A stretch of 59,473 nucleotides of DNA from Caldilineales bacterium (GCA_024102915.1 JAGFJG010000192.1:1-59473); one strand, 5' to 3'; shown: positions 30,101-40,104, counted from the stretch's first letter. The notes: generated by a model from the letters alone, not told the origin. Program-made: numbers and translations.

Positions 30101-33100
30101 GGGATAGACGGTGAGGAAATCGAGCGCGCCTTTGAAGGAAGGCACGTTCGCCTGCAAGTTGCCGATGAAAAGGGTGGGCGAAACATCGAGCGGCCCGGCC
30201 CACTTCGAGTTCTGTCCAGCGAGAGCTCCGTCGACGTAGACGGCGAAATTGCCGCTGGCGGCGCTGCGGGTGGCGACGACGTGATGCCACTGGCCGTCGT
30301 TGATGACGATGCTGCCGTTCACGGAGGTGCTGAGGTCGCCGACGCCGAACAGGACTTTGCCCTCGTTGCCGATGGACAGCCCGAAGCGCCGGGTCAGGCC
30401 TTGCACATCGCCGTAGACGATGTTGCGGCCTTCCCACCAGAAGCGTCCGGAGCCGGGCTGCGTGGTCTTCAGCCACATGGATAGGGTGAAGTCGCCGGTG
30501 AGCGGCGTGTACAACCACACCCGATCATCGATGCCATCGAAAAGCAGAGCGCGGTCGGTGCTGGGCGGAATGCGCTTATTTGCTCCGGTGGTTATCTCAA
30601 TGCCGGCCCGACCGACGCCGCTGCCTCCGACCAACGGGCAGGTCCCGCCCGAACACCAGGCGTCGTAGTCGCTGCCGCCGGACATGGCGTTGGGGAAGTG
30701 GTTGTCGCCGGGGAAGCCCTCGAAAGGCAGGGCGATGACAGGGCTGGATTCAGGGGCGGGACAAGTCAGCGGTCCGGTCTGGCGCAGACCGCCCATACTG
30801 ATGGGCGTATCGCTATCCATGATCGTGTTGCCATCCGCATCCAACGCCCGGTAGCTGATGTCGCCGTAATACTCCTCGGCGGCGATGATCCAGCCGCCCG
30901 TGGCCGGATAGTAGGCGAGGGCGGGGCGGGTGGGCTGAGTGACGCCGTTCAGGAAATGCGTCTTGCCGGACAGGGTGCTCTCATCCTTCGACCACAGGCG
31001 GGCGCTGAGGTTGCCATCCTTATTAATGTACAGCGCCATGTAGGTATCATTGACCGGATCGTAAGCCAGTTGCGGCGGCTGGTCACGCTCGGTGGAAGCA
31101 GGGCTGACGTAAGAACTGATGGTGTAGTCGCTGCCGGGAACGATGGAACCGTTGGCGTAAACGTCCTTCGCGAGCAGGGTCTTGGTGTTGGCGTCCAGCA
31201 GCTTCGACCAGACCACGCGGTAGCGGTCGCCCGCCCAGACCACGCTGGGTATCAGATCGGCGCTGGTCTCGTCCAGCGGCACATCCCAATCCAGGAATTG
31301 CGTGCCATCCGCCGAGGTGTAGTAGCTGGCAGGTATCCATTTGACGAGCGTGTCTGAAAGCGCCATCTGCGCCGTGAGGGGATTGCCGTTCTTGTCGAAC
31401 AAGCGCCCCATCACCACTGATTCAATCCACCACCGGTTGCTGTCGTAGCTATAGCCCGTGCCCTTGGCGTTCCACGCCACCAGGAAATTGTCGCCGTTGC
31501 TGGCGACTGAAGGCGTGAAATCGCCCACGCCGCCACCCACGCCCGATCCGCCGCGGTCGAACAAGCTGAATTGTTGACGAAGGATATTGGCGCTGGGATC
31601 GGTGATGGCCCCGGCGATCCGATGCCGGGTCTTGTGCGGAACCGTCGGCAGCACTTTCACGCGCACGCCGTAGTTATCGCCATTCTTGTTGCTGGGACCG
31701 AGGATGAAATCAAGCCGTTGATCGACAGGCGGGGTGTAACGATCCAGGCGGATGTCCAGATGTCCGACATCTTCCGCGCTGTCGCTGTCGCTCTCCCAGA
31801 CCTGCAAGCGGGCGTAATAATTCTTGCCGCCGATGGGGTCGTTGGGGTTGCAGAACTGAATCGTCTTGGGCAGGCCGTAGGCGTTGGGGCCGACCCGCGT
31901 GCCGGAGTCCATATCCAGCCACGGCCCCCAATCATTGAAACTCCACATCTTGGACCAGACCGAATCGGTCGGGGCAGGATTGGGGCCGCCGTCCGGGGCG
32001 AAGTAGATCATGATCTCAGCCCCGCTGGTGACGTGATCCTTGCCCTCGTCGGTCAGATTGAATTGTGTCAGCGTCACTTCCCCGCAGTTGTCGAGATGAT
32101 CCCAGACCGTGAGACACTGGCCGGTGCTGGCGCAGGCAGTGCTGGAAGGGGCGTCGGTTCGGCGGAACCACTGGTTGAGGTTGTCGCTGTCCAGCGCTCT
32201 CGGCGTGCCATCGGGCAGGGGATAGATGACGATGTCGCCGGTTCCGCCGCGGGCGCTGATGTTGGATTTCATGGTGGAAATCAGATAGCCGTCGGGTCGG
32301 TCGTAGCGGGCGGCGGCGACATCGGCCCCGCGGGAATTGTTCTGATCCCGGTCAAGCGGTTGTGAGTTGGGTTGGAACCACGACCACGTATCCGCAGCCG
32401 CCGAGGGCCGGCGGGCGCGGGCGGTGCTGACCACCGGCAGTTCGGTGCGGCTGGGCACGCTCAAGCCCACGGTCAGGTCGCTGCGATGGGTGGCGCTCAT
32501 GGGCGTGGTGGCATTGGCCGGGATCAGATAAAGGGACGGGGCAGCACTGCCGCCGAATTCGGGCGGGATCGTCACTTCCAGCACGCCGTCGGCGAAGTCG
32601 ATCAATTGCGTGACGGTGGTGGTGTAGGCCACCGACTGCCCCGGCCGCACATAGCCGCCCAGACCATCGGCGTCGGTGATGACAGAGACCTGCAAGGGGC
32701 TGGTGTTGGGCACATTGGGATTGTAGGGGAATCCGTCGGGGTCGAGCCGGGCGAACCAGTTGGGCTGGCCGTTGGGCAGAGTCTCCATCGCCAGTTCGTA
32801 TTCGGCGTCGTCGGGGATGCCGTCAGCGTCGGCGTCGGCCTTGTTGGGATCGGAGGAAATCCACATCGGCACGGCCTGTTGCGAGGCGACGGCGGTGGTG
32901 ATGGGCACGCCGCCAGGCGCGACCATGATTTGCAGGCCGCCGGCCCACTGATTGGTGATTTGTAATTGTCCGTTGTTACAGGTGATCACGCGGTGGCGGA
33001 TCTCTTCGTTGTCCTTGAGGCCGTCGTTGTCGGAATCCACGCTATTGGGATTGGAGTTATACATGGCTTCCTGCACATCAGGCAGGGTGTCACCGTCGGT

Positions 33101-36100
33101 ATCGCAGAGCAGGGGCGAGAAATCATCGCCCTGCTGGCGGCGGGCCAATTCGTAGCCGTCGGCCAGGGTGTCGCCGTCCGCATCCCACAGAGCGTCGTTG
33201 GGGTCGATGCCGCCTTTGGTGCTGGTGCGCAGGCCGTCGCCGTCCGCATCGGCCAGAGTGGGGAAGCGCTCGTCCCACTTGAGACGGCGCCCGCCGTCCT
33301 CGGCGTCGGTGGTGGCGGCAAAGGCCGTGACCGTGTCGGGGAAAATGTCCATACGCGGGCCGGTGACGAAACTGCTGTTGGAGCCATCTTCGCTGCGCTG
33401 GTAGCAGACGGGGATAATGTAGGGCGGGATGAAAGGTTGAGGGATGGTCCAGCACTCGTAGGCGGGCACGGCATAACCGCTGTTGAAGAAATAGTCGAGC
33501 GGGCGGTTGATCATGCCCTGGTCGGGGTTCAGTATGGGGTATGGCAGCGAGACGGTCTGCACTGCCTTCGCCTCCCACATCGCTGTGTCCCAATGAGTGC
33601 TATGGACGCCAATGTTAGTCCATTGATCTCGCATCTGGTCTGTGTCCACATCCAGTGGGTCGCGCTCAGGCGTGATGCTGTATTTGAACGTATTCTGCTT
33701 GATGTTGTCGCTATCCCAGAACCACAAATACAGCGGATGCACATGCCATTTGTCCGGTTCACGGTGGAAAATGGAGGTGGTCACGGGGATGCTGACGGTG
33801 AGCTGGTTGGTGGCAACGTAGCCGCGCACGGGATCGGCCAGCGTCACATCCGGCGCGCCCTGTTTCATCAGATCGGGATTCTTCTCCCCGTCGATCTCGG
33901 TCATCAAGTCATAGGAATAGATCAGCTTGGTAACGAAACCGATGATCTCACCCGTAACGCTGAAACAATCCTTTTGCTCTGTACCCTTGACGGCGCAGAC
34001 AATGGCAAAAATCACATCCACCAGAGCCAGAATGGCCGTGAGGATCAGCCCCACCGGATTGAAGGCCAACACCGCCAGCACAAAAATGACAATGGTGGTG
34101 GCGATCACCCCCGCCAGGGCTTGATTGAAAGCCTGGCTGCCAAACGGCGTCTTGCTGGAGAGAATCGAGGCCACGAAAAAGCCCCAGGCCAGCACAACGG
34201 CGACCACAGCCCCGATGATCCCGGCCTTTTTGGCGGCCCCTAACAGCGCCGAGTTGCCTTTCAGCACCGACACAGCCGCCGCCGCTTTCGACACCCCCGT
34301 CGCCACCAGCCTGGACGCCCAGGTCGCCACCTGCATAATTGGCGAAACCACGCCGATGACCGCCAGCACCGCGCTCACCACCAGCGTCGTCACCAGGCTG
34401 GCGGTTTTGGCAGTGGCATTGCCTGGCCAGATGTACTGGGCCGAGATGCCAAAGGCCACCCCGAGGACAAGGACAGCAGTCCCAATCCGCGCCGCGGACC
34501 AACCCTTCGCCAGTTTCAGGTGATTGACGACCCTACCGGCAATTGTCCTGTTGCTATCGAACGCCGCTTTGGGTTGGGCCAGCGTATTCAGATTCTTCTG
34601 GGTGGTGAATCCGATTTGCCGCAACAAACGCACCCTATCTACATCGGTCATGCGCCGCGCATACACCAGGTTCGCCAATCCTTTCGCCGTATTGCCCCCG
34701 GTTTTCGGATTCTCGAAATCGATCCGCAACAGCGCATCGCTGGGCGGAGTGGGGTTGTTCAGGATGACGCCGTCGTTGCGCACGATGGAGGTGGCGCCCT
34801 GCGCTGCCGACGCGCCCATCAATTGCAGCATCATCTGAATGCCCGCTTTCAACTCGACATCATCATTCCCGGCGATAATCTCAGGGCCGTAACGCCGCTC
34901 CATCTCATTCCAGGTTTCTTCCGGCGAACAGGCAGTCCATATCACCGGGCCGGTGCTGTTCATGGCGCAATACGGCGTCATTTTCTGCGAACGCGCCGCC
35001 GACACGCCCAGGCCGCTGAGATTGATGGTGATGCCGTTGGCGCTCACATTCATGTACCGGGCGTTGGCGAAGGATTCGTCCAGCCCCACGCCACGGTACG
35101 TCGCTTCCTGGGCGAAGAGCAACGTCGGCGTGATCGGCGTACTGGCGCTCCATTTGGGGCTGAAGAAATCGGTGAGGATTTGCTGCGTGCGGGTCATCGT
35201 CAACGTGCGCACGGCGATGTCCTGGGTGTCGAAATCATCCCGACCATCCCGCTCCACCCGCATAATGTCGTCCAATCCCCAGCGCTGGTCGAGCGTCGCC
35301 CCGGCGTTGGTCGTGCGATTGAAGCGGGTCTTGATGTCATCGACGCTCATGCGGTTGGCGGAACCGAGGAAGGCTTCGTCCAGATCGTAATAAAGCGGCC
35401 ACAACACCGTATCGCGGTGCAAGTTGGTGTCGACAGCCGGATCTTCGAAGACGATAGCGGTCTTGACGCCCTGGTCTTCGGTCACATTGGCCCCGGTCAC
35501 ATACCACTCGTCGCCGTACGATTGCACGACCTGCGGGCGATTGTAAATCAGACCGCTTTCGGGGTCGCCCGGCACGGCCATACAGCCCATGACGACGGAT
35601 TCCTGGTCGGTGGGATCGCAGGGGATGTCGGTCAGCATCTGAACTGACCAGACCATGCGTATCTTGTGGGCATTTCCCCAGGCGCCGCCGGGCAAATAGG
35701 GGATGCGAGCGGAGAAGGCCACGCGCCCGCCGGTGGCGTCATCGCTGACCAGCACCAGGGGCACATAGGCTACCTTGCCGATCACCGGGCCATAAGCCGT
35801 GCCGTCGGTGGTGAGGTCGCTGAGCGAGATGTTGTAAGCCGTGAGGATGTTTTGCGGCGGCAGGTTGGTGGTTGCGCCTTCGATGCGGATTTCCAACATC
35901 GGCGTCAGGCGCATGTCGCCATTGTCTTCATTGGTGGCGGAAGCGGCGGCGCTGCTGGTCAACTGGTCGGCGAAGGTCTTGCCGTCCCAGTCCTGCACCT
36001 GGCCCTCGTGATCGGTGGGCCAGTCGAGTACGTTGTAGGCGTACCAGAGATGGTCGGGATCGGTGGGGCGCAGTTGCAGTTCGAGAAAAGTGTATTTGCC

Positions 36101-38230
36101 GGGGGTCAGCCCGCTCATCGACAATTCAAAGGGTTTGCTGGCCGTATAGGGGTTGTACTGACCGACGTAGGTGAAAGGCGAGAGATCGACGCGGTCGGGG
36201 ACAAGATCGTTGTCATTGTCGGGGTCGTGCAGGTCGGGGATGCCATCGCCATCACTGTCATCGGGTATTTGATTATGATCGTAATCGGGCGTGCGCTCCG
36301 CATAATCACTGAGGCCATCTTTGTTGGTGTCGAGTTGCAGGGGGTCGCTGGTCCAGGATTGCCCGGCATAGGTGAAGGGCCTGACCTCTTCGCCGTCGGG
36401 CACTTGATCACCGTCGGTGTCTTCGTTGCTGGGGTCGGTGCCCAGGCTGACTTCCTGAAAATCGGTGAGCGTGTCGCCGTCGGTATCCGCTTTGTTCGGA
36501 TCGGTGCCGATGAGCAATTCGTCGCCGTCGCTGATGCCGTCGCCGTCGCTGTCGACCCCGTTGTCCACTGGTTCAGTCCAGCCCAATAATTCCACGGCAT
36601 CGATCTCTTCCCAACCGGCGATCTGGGTGTGGATGATAATGGCGGCGACGAGATAGGGCGTCTGGGCGAAACTGAGTTCAAAATAACCAGGGCAGGGCGT
36701 GGTGTCGATGGCAATCGAAAGGGCATGCACCGTCCCGTTCGGCTCGACCAAATCAAGCCCGGTGACGAAGCCGCCGATGTTGGTTTCGTGGATGCGCACG
36801 CCGGTGGCGTAAACAGGCGTGGCGTAGCCCAGCCGCAGCCATTCCGGGTTGGATCCGCCGGTGAGGGGCGCCCAGGCGCCGGATTGGTCGCCGCATTGCG
36901 TGAGATTGGGCGCGCCGGTGGCCTGCATGGCGCCATAAGAGGCATTGTATTCGCTGCTGGCCGTCGCCGTCGACGCCCATTGCGCCAGAGCGTCGGGACT
37001 GGCGGCGAAGTTCCAGGCCTGAAGCGGCGCTCGGCTCTCCACAGCTATTGCGGCGGCGATCTGGGCTTTCGTTTCAGATCGGTCGAGTGAAGCAAGCTGG
37101 TCGGTGTGCGGATCAAAGGTTGATTGCACGGACTGGCTTTGCACATCACGCACCGCTTCGACCTCATCCTGCCGGCTTTCCTGGGCGGCGGCCTCGGCTC
37201 GCTGCCGCTGGAAAAATCCAGCGGTATGTTGCGTGCTCAACAACGGCCCCCAAATCATGATAATAATGAGCGAGATGGCGGCGGCGTTGTAGAGTTGTCG
37301 TTTGCGGCGATACGCCACCAAAGCCAGCCCCAACGCCATCGTGATTATGCCTGTCGCCAGCTTGGGCAGAGAAGCGGCGAATGTTCGTGAAAATGCAGCG
37401 GGATCAGTAAAAGCCAACAGTCCGGCGGGAGCGCGTTCGCCGTAATTCTGAAAATCCACCGTGATTTCAGCCTGAGCACGCTCCTGGCGTTGTTCAGGAA
37501 ATTGCAGGCGTAGGATCTGGCGCAGGGGCAGGCCACCCTCGCCGACCCACAGTTCGCCGGTTCCGGTCATGCCGGCGTAATAGGGCGAAGGGCTCAGTTG
37601 CACATCGGGCGGCAATTCGCCGCGGGCTTGCAAGCCGCGCTGCAATTGCACGCGGGCGTATTCGGCGAAGGCAGGACCATCGACCGTGAACGTGTAGCGC
37701 GTGAAGGTGATCCCGGCCTGCGTTTCCGTCTCCCCGCCGCTGACATCGCGGATCGCTGCCAGATAGGCCAGGAAATCGCCTTGCGGGGCGATGCCGTCAA
37801 TCAGCCCGTCCGCCTCTTCCCAGGGACCGGCGCCGCTGCGCGTGCGCGTCTTGCCGTCGGCCACCTCCACCTGAATTCCGCTCTCTGGGATGAGCATGCT
37901 GCCCCCGCCCCCTATGCCATCCGACCACAGTTCCAATTGCATCGACTTCTGACGCAAATCGGATGTCCCCTGAAGAAACAGCCGTTCCTGGCGGCTGCTG
38001 CGCCCGATATTGGTCAAGGTCGCCTCCGGGATTGTCGTCTGGACAATGTCGCTGGAGAATTCGTATGAACCAGCCTGTTGCACAGCCTGCCAGGCGGCAA
38101 GGACTGCGTTTTTCCCGTCAGGGTTTTGGGCGCTGACCGCCAGATCCTGATGATATTGTAAACCTGCAAGCAAAACGATAGCCAGCAGGACAAGTCCGAC
38201 CAGCCGTTTCGAAACGCGCCAAGATCGCAT
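27113..38230 (-). CDS. Giant surface protein (3705 aa) with TSP3 repeats, LamG domains and an internal hydrophobic block
   Basis: Predicted exported or surface protein, unusually long. N-terminal signal/anchor (about 8-30), a LolA/LppX-like domain (about 40-285), two membrane segments (about 290-333), a discoidin/galactose-binding-like region (about 400-555), calcium-binding thrombospondin type 3 repeats (D-x-D-x-D-G motifs, about 555-690 and 1657-1743), a hydrophobic block of several potential membrane helices (about 1244-1433), two LamG domains (about 2490-2720 and 3053-3240), Ig-like beta modules, a Thr-Pro linker (about 3647-3690) and the tail LFLPLTMRLTAS. AAGGAGG precedes the ATG. Adhesion or glycan binding is the likely role; the internal hydrophobic block is odd for an adhesin. 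Confidence 0.88.
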   Translation of the reverse strand: MRSWRVSKRLVGLVLLAIVLLAGLQYHQDLAVSAQNPDGKNAVLAAWQAVQQAGSYEFSSDIVQTTIPEATLTNIGRSSRQERLFLQGTSDLRQKSMQLELWSDGIGGGGSMLIPESGIQVEVADGKTRTRSGAGPWEEADGLIDGIAPQGDFLAYLAAIRDVSGGETETQAGITFTRYTFTVDGPAFAEYARVQLQRGLQARGELPPDVQLSPSPYYAGMTGTGELWVGEGGLPLRQILRLQFPEQRQERAQAEITVDFQNYGERAPAGLLAFTDPAAFSRTFAASLPKLATGIITMALGLALVAYRRKRQLYNAAAISLIIIMIWGPLLSTQHTAGFFQRQRAEAAAQESRQDEVEAVRDVQSQSVQSTFDPHTDQLASLDRSETKAQIAAAIAVESRAPLQAWNFAASPDALAQWASTATASSEYNASYGAMQATGAPNLTQCGDQSGAWAPLTGGSNPEWLRLGYATPVYATGVRIHETNIGGFVTGLDLVEPNGTVHALSIAIDTTPCPGYFELSFAQTPYLVAAIIIHTQIAGWEEIDAVELLGWTEPVDNGVDSDGDGISDGDELLIGTDPNKADTDGDTLTDFQEVSLGTDPSNEDTDGDQVPDGEEVRPFTYAGQSWTSDPLQLDTNKDGLSDYAERTPDYDHNQIPDDSDGDGIPDLHDPDNDNDLVPDRVDLSPFTYVGQYNPYTASKPFELSMSGLTPGKYTFLELQLRPTDPDHLWYAYNVLDWPTDHEGQVQDWDGKTFADQLTSSAAASATNEDNGDMRLTPMLEIRIEGATTNLPPQNILTAYNISLSDLTTDGTAYGPVIGKVAYVPLVLVSDDATGGRVAFSARIPYLPGGAWGNAHKIRMVWSVQMLTDIPCDPTDQESVVMGCMAVPGDPESGLIYNRPQVVQSYGDEWYVTGANVTEDQGVKTAIVFEDPAVDTNLHRDTVLWPLYYDLDEAFLGSANRMSVDDIKTRFNRTTNAGATLDQRWGLDDIMRVERDGRDDFDTQDIAVRTLTMTRTQQILTDFFSPKWSASTPITPTLLFAQEATYRGVGLDESFANARYMNVSANGITINLSGLGVSAARSQKMTPYCAMNSTGPVIWTACSPEETWNEMERRYGPEIIAGNDDVELKAGIQMMLQLMGASAAQGATSIVRNDGVILNNPTPPSDALLRIDFENPKTGGNTAKGLANLVYARRMTDVDRVRLLRQIGFTTQKNLNTLAQPKAAFDSNRTIAGRVVNHLKLAKGWSAARIGTAVLVLGVAFGISAQYIWPGNATAKTASLVTTLVVSAVLAVIGVVSPIMQVATWASRLVATGVSKAAAAVSVLKGNSALLGAAKKAGIIGAVVAVVLAWGFFVASILSSKTPFGSQAFNQALAGVIATTIVIFVLAVLAFNPVGLILTAILALVDVIFAIVCAVKGTEQKDCFSVTGEIIGFVTKLIYSYDLMTEIDGEKNPDLMKQGAPDVTLADPVRGYVATNQLTVSIPVTTSIFHREPDKWHVHPLYLWFWDSDNIKQNTFKYSITPERDPLDVDTDQMRDQWTNIGVHSTHWDTAMWEAKAVQTVSLPYPILNPDQGMINRPLDYFFNSGYAVPAYECWTIPQPFIPPYIIPVCYQRSEDGSNSSFVTGPRMDIFPDTVTAFAATTDAEDGGRRLKWDERFPTLADADGDGLRTSTKGGIDPNDALWDADGDTLADGYELARRQQGDDFSPLLCDTDGDTLPDVQEAMYNSNPNSVDSDNDGLKDNEEIRHRVITCNNGQLQITNQWAGGLQIMVAPGGVPITTAVASQQAVPMWISSDPNKADADADGIPDDAEYELAMETLPNGQPNWFARLDPDGFPYNPNVPNTSPLQVSVITDADGLGGYVRPGQSVAYTTTVTQLIDFADGVLEVTIPPEFGGSAAPSLYLIPANATTPMSATHRSDLTVGLSVPSRTELPVVSTARARRPSAAADTWSWFQPNSQPLDRDQNNSRGADVAAARYDRPDGYLISTMKSNISARGGTGDIVIYPLPDGTPRALDSDNLNQWFRRTDAPSSTACASTGQCLTVWDHLDNCGEVTLTQFNLTDEGKDHVTSGAEIMIYFAPDGGPNPAPTDSVWSKMWSFNDWGPWLDMDSGTRVGPNAYGLPKTIQFCNPNDPIGGKNYYARLQVWESDSDSAEDVGHLDIRLDRYTPPVDQRLDFILGPSNKNGDNYGVRVKVLPTVPHKTRHRIAGAITDPSANILRQQFSLFDRGGSGVGGGVGDFTPSVASNGDNFLVAWNAKGTGYSYDSNRWWIESVVMGRLFDKNGNPLTAQMALSDTLVKWIPASYYTSADGTQFLDWDVPLDETSADLIPSVVWAGDRYRVVWSKLLDANTKTLLAKDVYANGSIVPGSDYTISSYVSPASTERDQPPQLAYDPVNDTYMALYINKDGNLSARLWSKDESTLSGKTHFLNGVTQPTRPALAYYPATGGWIIAAEEYYGDISYRALDADGNTIMDSDTPISMGGLRQTGPLTCPAPESSPVIALPFEGFPGDNHFPNAMSGGSDYDAWCSGGTCPLVGGSGVGRAGIEITTGANKRIPPSTDRALLFDGIDDRVWLYTPLTGDFTLSMWLKTTQPGSGRFWWEGRNIVYGDVQGLTRRFGLSIGNEGKVLFGVGDLSTSVNGSIVINDGQWHHVVATRSAASGNFAVYVDGALAGQNSKWAGPLDVSPTLFIGNLQANVPSFKGALDFLTVYPAAMQADAVLDLYQGELPSDLGYTPNPTACILGGAGPNGFPVARLGLERELARGTGPFTSVGGVYLTVDSDRPTSTIALDDGQYLKAPPNGEPETLIIGGSASDGSGVGVNRVEIEQDGFVRIANGTETWAAPIDFREGMITVRSYATDYLGNAEAVGDSVTIYGDGTPPVITASLPGESVLSTRAGNGAWRAPVIADVRDPNIDAAVPGSGESMVEVLLQGSDGVLFGWQEAVRQAGAQDAAGVQQSAWSLYYELPPAIGDPTGSYTVTVRAADAVGNVSEEEIGVIHLLIPDIDADIRPEDADLDPITESRPLAGAITSVTGIASAEAVLTPIDQILTISDTVLHLSLDEPAGSEYFDDATVNNHDAGCISGYCPFPGQPGPIDGAVQFTGDEWLEVIGSPKLDAFGSGNFSIAAWFKTGIKGGSIFSKVGTDGKYLLWVDDAGRLNFDLEGKDGNYISARTSGGVTSNTWYHVAALVDHDSFGGEARLYLNGQEAAYTGFDQDVSNDGVLEIGIGFNGLIDDVMLINRALTVPEIQSFADPASRSRLPVSLTPTSPNSANWQVVVPEGENAGLEGFHQLDLIVSDSHGNRHRINDLWRGVIDTLSPRLTFTGGTTGQFYYDENTQNPVVDIGYQLRAEDLHLDIEQFRALCTEQGQSQRGYLDEPWLDLFPDLTVRDSATAACHNWATAANPTETATACDTYGHCTTVNLTVDTSAVLLSAQAANQTSNPTIVWPLNGSTVAITDTITIKMAAASAGALQKMEVMNMTTGDVFEDVTFTQEENVALTVRTITFPAPAENAYDIGVRTTAWDGTVITGAGVDVVLDAQPPTGGLITERLTEADAFGITSGVMRFSGVATDSMGDDNIATVQVSINGGPWVDATVHGDGTWSTAQYVGPNPFHKTIPVSVKIIDKAGHATTDSKSVLVDFDPPPGFDPGPTPTSTPTPVPGVTATPTPTATATPIPGATATPTATPGLPPGIKLFLPLTMRLTAS

Positions 38231-38780
38231 ATGAGCCTCCTTCTCGGATAGAGAGGGAACAGTGATTCTTGGCGACGTTTGTTCTGCGATTACCGGCTTA
38301 TGCCTTCCTCGGCATCATCATCGCATCACATTTGCCATATCATTGCTTTGCACAAGATCCGCCTGCGTTTGTACAGCGGCCCAGACACAATTGCCTTCAG
38401 CAGGACCAACAATTGCAAGAATCGCCAGACAGGTGACACATCAAGCGTCATCGACTTGAAATCCGAATGCACTGAGTCAGGAGAATGAGCTCAGAGCATC
38501 TTCCACAATATGCGACCCATTGAAAGTGCACTGTCGCGAAACCGACCAAAAAATGATCAGTGGCTGTACAGGTCACAAAGCGGTGAGCAAGTATAGGCAG
38601 ATAGGAAACAAGTTGCAAATGACCTCGCGTCAAGGCGGATTTCAGGCGCTAATCTCTCAATCTTGATTTTCAGTACTTTCACGAACTCTTCCCGCCCACG
38701 AAACAGGCTGGCGTTTGACCATTCGGCGCGCTCAAGAGTACGATGCTTGTTCAGTCTAAACTTGTAAAGGCCGGAAACAC
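38231..38780. other. Intergenic region upstream of the giant gene and the MFS gene
   Basis: 550 bases between two divergent genes, more AT-rich than its surroundings. It must contain the promoter of the giant gene. I found a plausible promoter only for the plus-strand MFS gene. Small open frames here have no coding character and no structured RNA was recognised. Confidence 0.5.
38715..38744 (+). promoter_or_regulatory. Candidate sigma-70 promoter of the MFS gene
   Basis: TTGACC (38715-38720) and TACGAT (38739-38744) are separated by 18 bases, 36 bases before the ATG at 38781. Confidence 0.4.
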
Positions 38781-40022
38781 ATGGGCGTCGCCGCAATCCC
38801 AATCAACACCAAACGCCGCATCATCGGAGCCTTGTTTGCCACACAGGGTCTGATTTCAGCCGCCCAAATCGCATCCTTCACAGTGATGCCGCTGGCGGCC
38901 GTGCAATTGACGGGCAGCGAGGCGACAGCAGGCTGGCCTTCGACCCTGACCTTGTTGGGGCGAGCGGCGGGCGCGTATTCGGTGGGCTGGCTAATGAGCA
39001 GGACAGGGCGACGGCTGGGCCTCGCCCTCGGCTATCTGACGGCGGCGCTCGGTTTCTTCCTCAGTGCACTAGCCATCGTCGTCGGATCATTCGCCCTGCT
39101 CTGCCTGGGATCCATCTTCGTGGGGCTGGGGCGGGCGAGCAGTGATATGAGCCGTTACGCCGCCGCCGACGTGGAATTGCCCGCGCGCAAGGCCAGAGTC
39201 ATCGGTCTGGTCGTGTTCTCCAGTGTGATCGGCGCCATCGCCGGTCCGCTGTTGGTTGCGCCTTCGGGAGCAATGGCCGAAAGCCGGGATTTTAACGCCT
39301 ATGTCGGCCCTAACATCCTCAGCGTGGGCCTGGCGCTGATCTGCTTCGCCATTGTGGAGCTGTTGCTTCGTCCCGACCCCATGAGCTTTGCCCGCGCATC
39401 CATTTCTAAGGTCGCCGCACATGCCGAGGCTGCCACCGGTCGTTCGGTGCGAGTGATTCTACGCGCTCGACCGGTACAGGTGGCGGTGGCGTCGCTGGTC
39501 ATCGGCCAACTGGTGATGACCCTGCTTATGGTGATCACGCCGCTGTACATGACACACGAGGCGCACAACCTGCAAGAAATCTCGTGGGTGATCATGGCGC
39601 ACACCATCGGCATGTTCGGCCTTTCGGCCCTGACCGGCCGGATGGTCGAAAAGGTCGGCGCTTATGCTGTCATCCTTTTGGGAGCGTTGGTGCTGGCGCT
39701 TTCCGCCATCTTCACTCCACTCGCCGGCGAAGTCTGGTCGCTGGCCGTCGCCCTCTTCCTGCTCGGCCTGGGCTGGAACCTGACCTTTGTGGCTGGCTCG
39801 GCTTTGCTCACGGTAGGGTTATCGCCTGGCGAAGAAACCCGCATTCAGGGCGCTACCGACACCCTGGTGGCGCTGGCGTCCGGGGTTGGCAGCTTCAGCA
39901 CCGGCTTTGTGTTCGCCTATGGCGGTATAACCGCCGTCAGCATTATGGGGCTGGCGCTGACCCTGGCGTTTGGTGTGATGGCGGTGATTGCCGGTCAACG
40001 TAAGCAATTGGCATCGGGCTAG
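38781..40022 (+). CDS. MFS transporter
   Basis: Major facilitator carrier of 413 residues with about 12 hydrophobic segments. Motif A is recognisable as GWLMSRTGRRLGLALG between helices 2 and 3. The central loop (about 205-235) is basic, as expected for the cytoplasmic linker. Similar proteins are annotated as drug or sugar efflux pumps, but the substrate cannot be told. It ends just before an intergenic repeat and converges with the Fur-family gene. Confidence 0.85.
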   Translation: MGVAAIPINTKRRIIGALFATQGLISAAQIASFTVMPLAAVQLTGSEATAGWPSTLTLLGRAAGAYSVGWLMSRTGRRLGLALGYLTAALGFFLSALAIVVGSFALLCLGSIFVGLGRASSDMSRYAAADVELPARKARVIGLVVFSSVIGAIAGPLLVAPSGAMAESRDFNAYVGPNILSVGLALICFAIVELLLRPDPMSFARASISKVAAHAEAATGRSVRVILRARPVQVAVASLVIGQLVMTLLMVITPLYMTHEAHNLQEISWVIMAHTIGMFGLSALTGRMVEKVGAYAVILLGALVLALSAIFTPLAGEVWSLAVALFLLGLGWNLTFVAGSALLTVGLSPGEETRIQGATDTLVALASGVGSFSTGFVFAYGGITAVSIMGLALTLAFGVMAVIAGQRKQLASG

Positions 40023-40023
40023 A

Positions 40024-40104
40024 GAAGCGTCGGAGAAGAAATTAGACGCGGATGGCGCTGATTTGGCGGATATACGCGGACAAATCAAAAAAGTCCGCGA
40101 AAAT
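40024..40104. repeat. Dispersed intergenic repeat (GCGGATGGCGCTGATTTGGCG type)
   Basis: Near-repeated words ACGCGGATGGCGCTG, TTGGCGGATATACGCGGA and AAAGTCCGCG lie between the convergent MFS and Fur-family genes. The GCGGA/TCCGC pairing suggests a hairpin. This type of filler is common in intergenic regions of such genomes (recollection). Confidence 0.5.

Noticed and set aside
32966..34243. 425-codon plus-strand open frame inside the giant gene
   Set aside because: Antisense of well-supported TSP3 and hydrophobic regions; composition (V-G-V-G-I rich) is an artefact.
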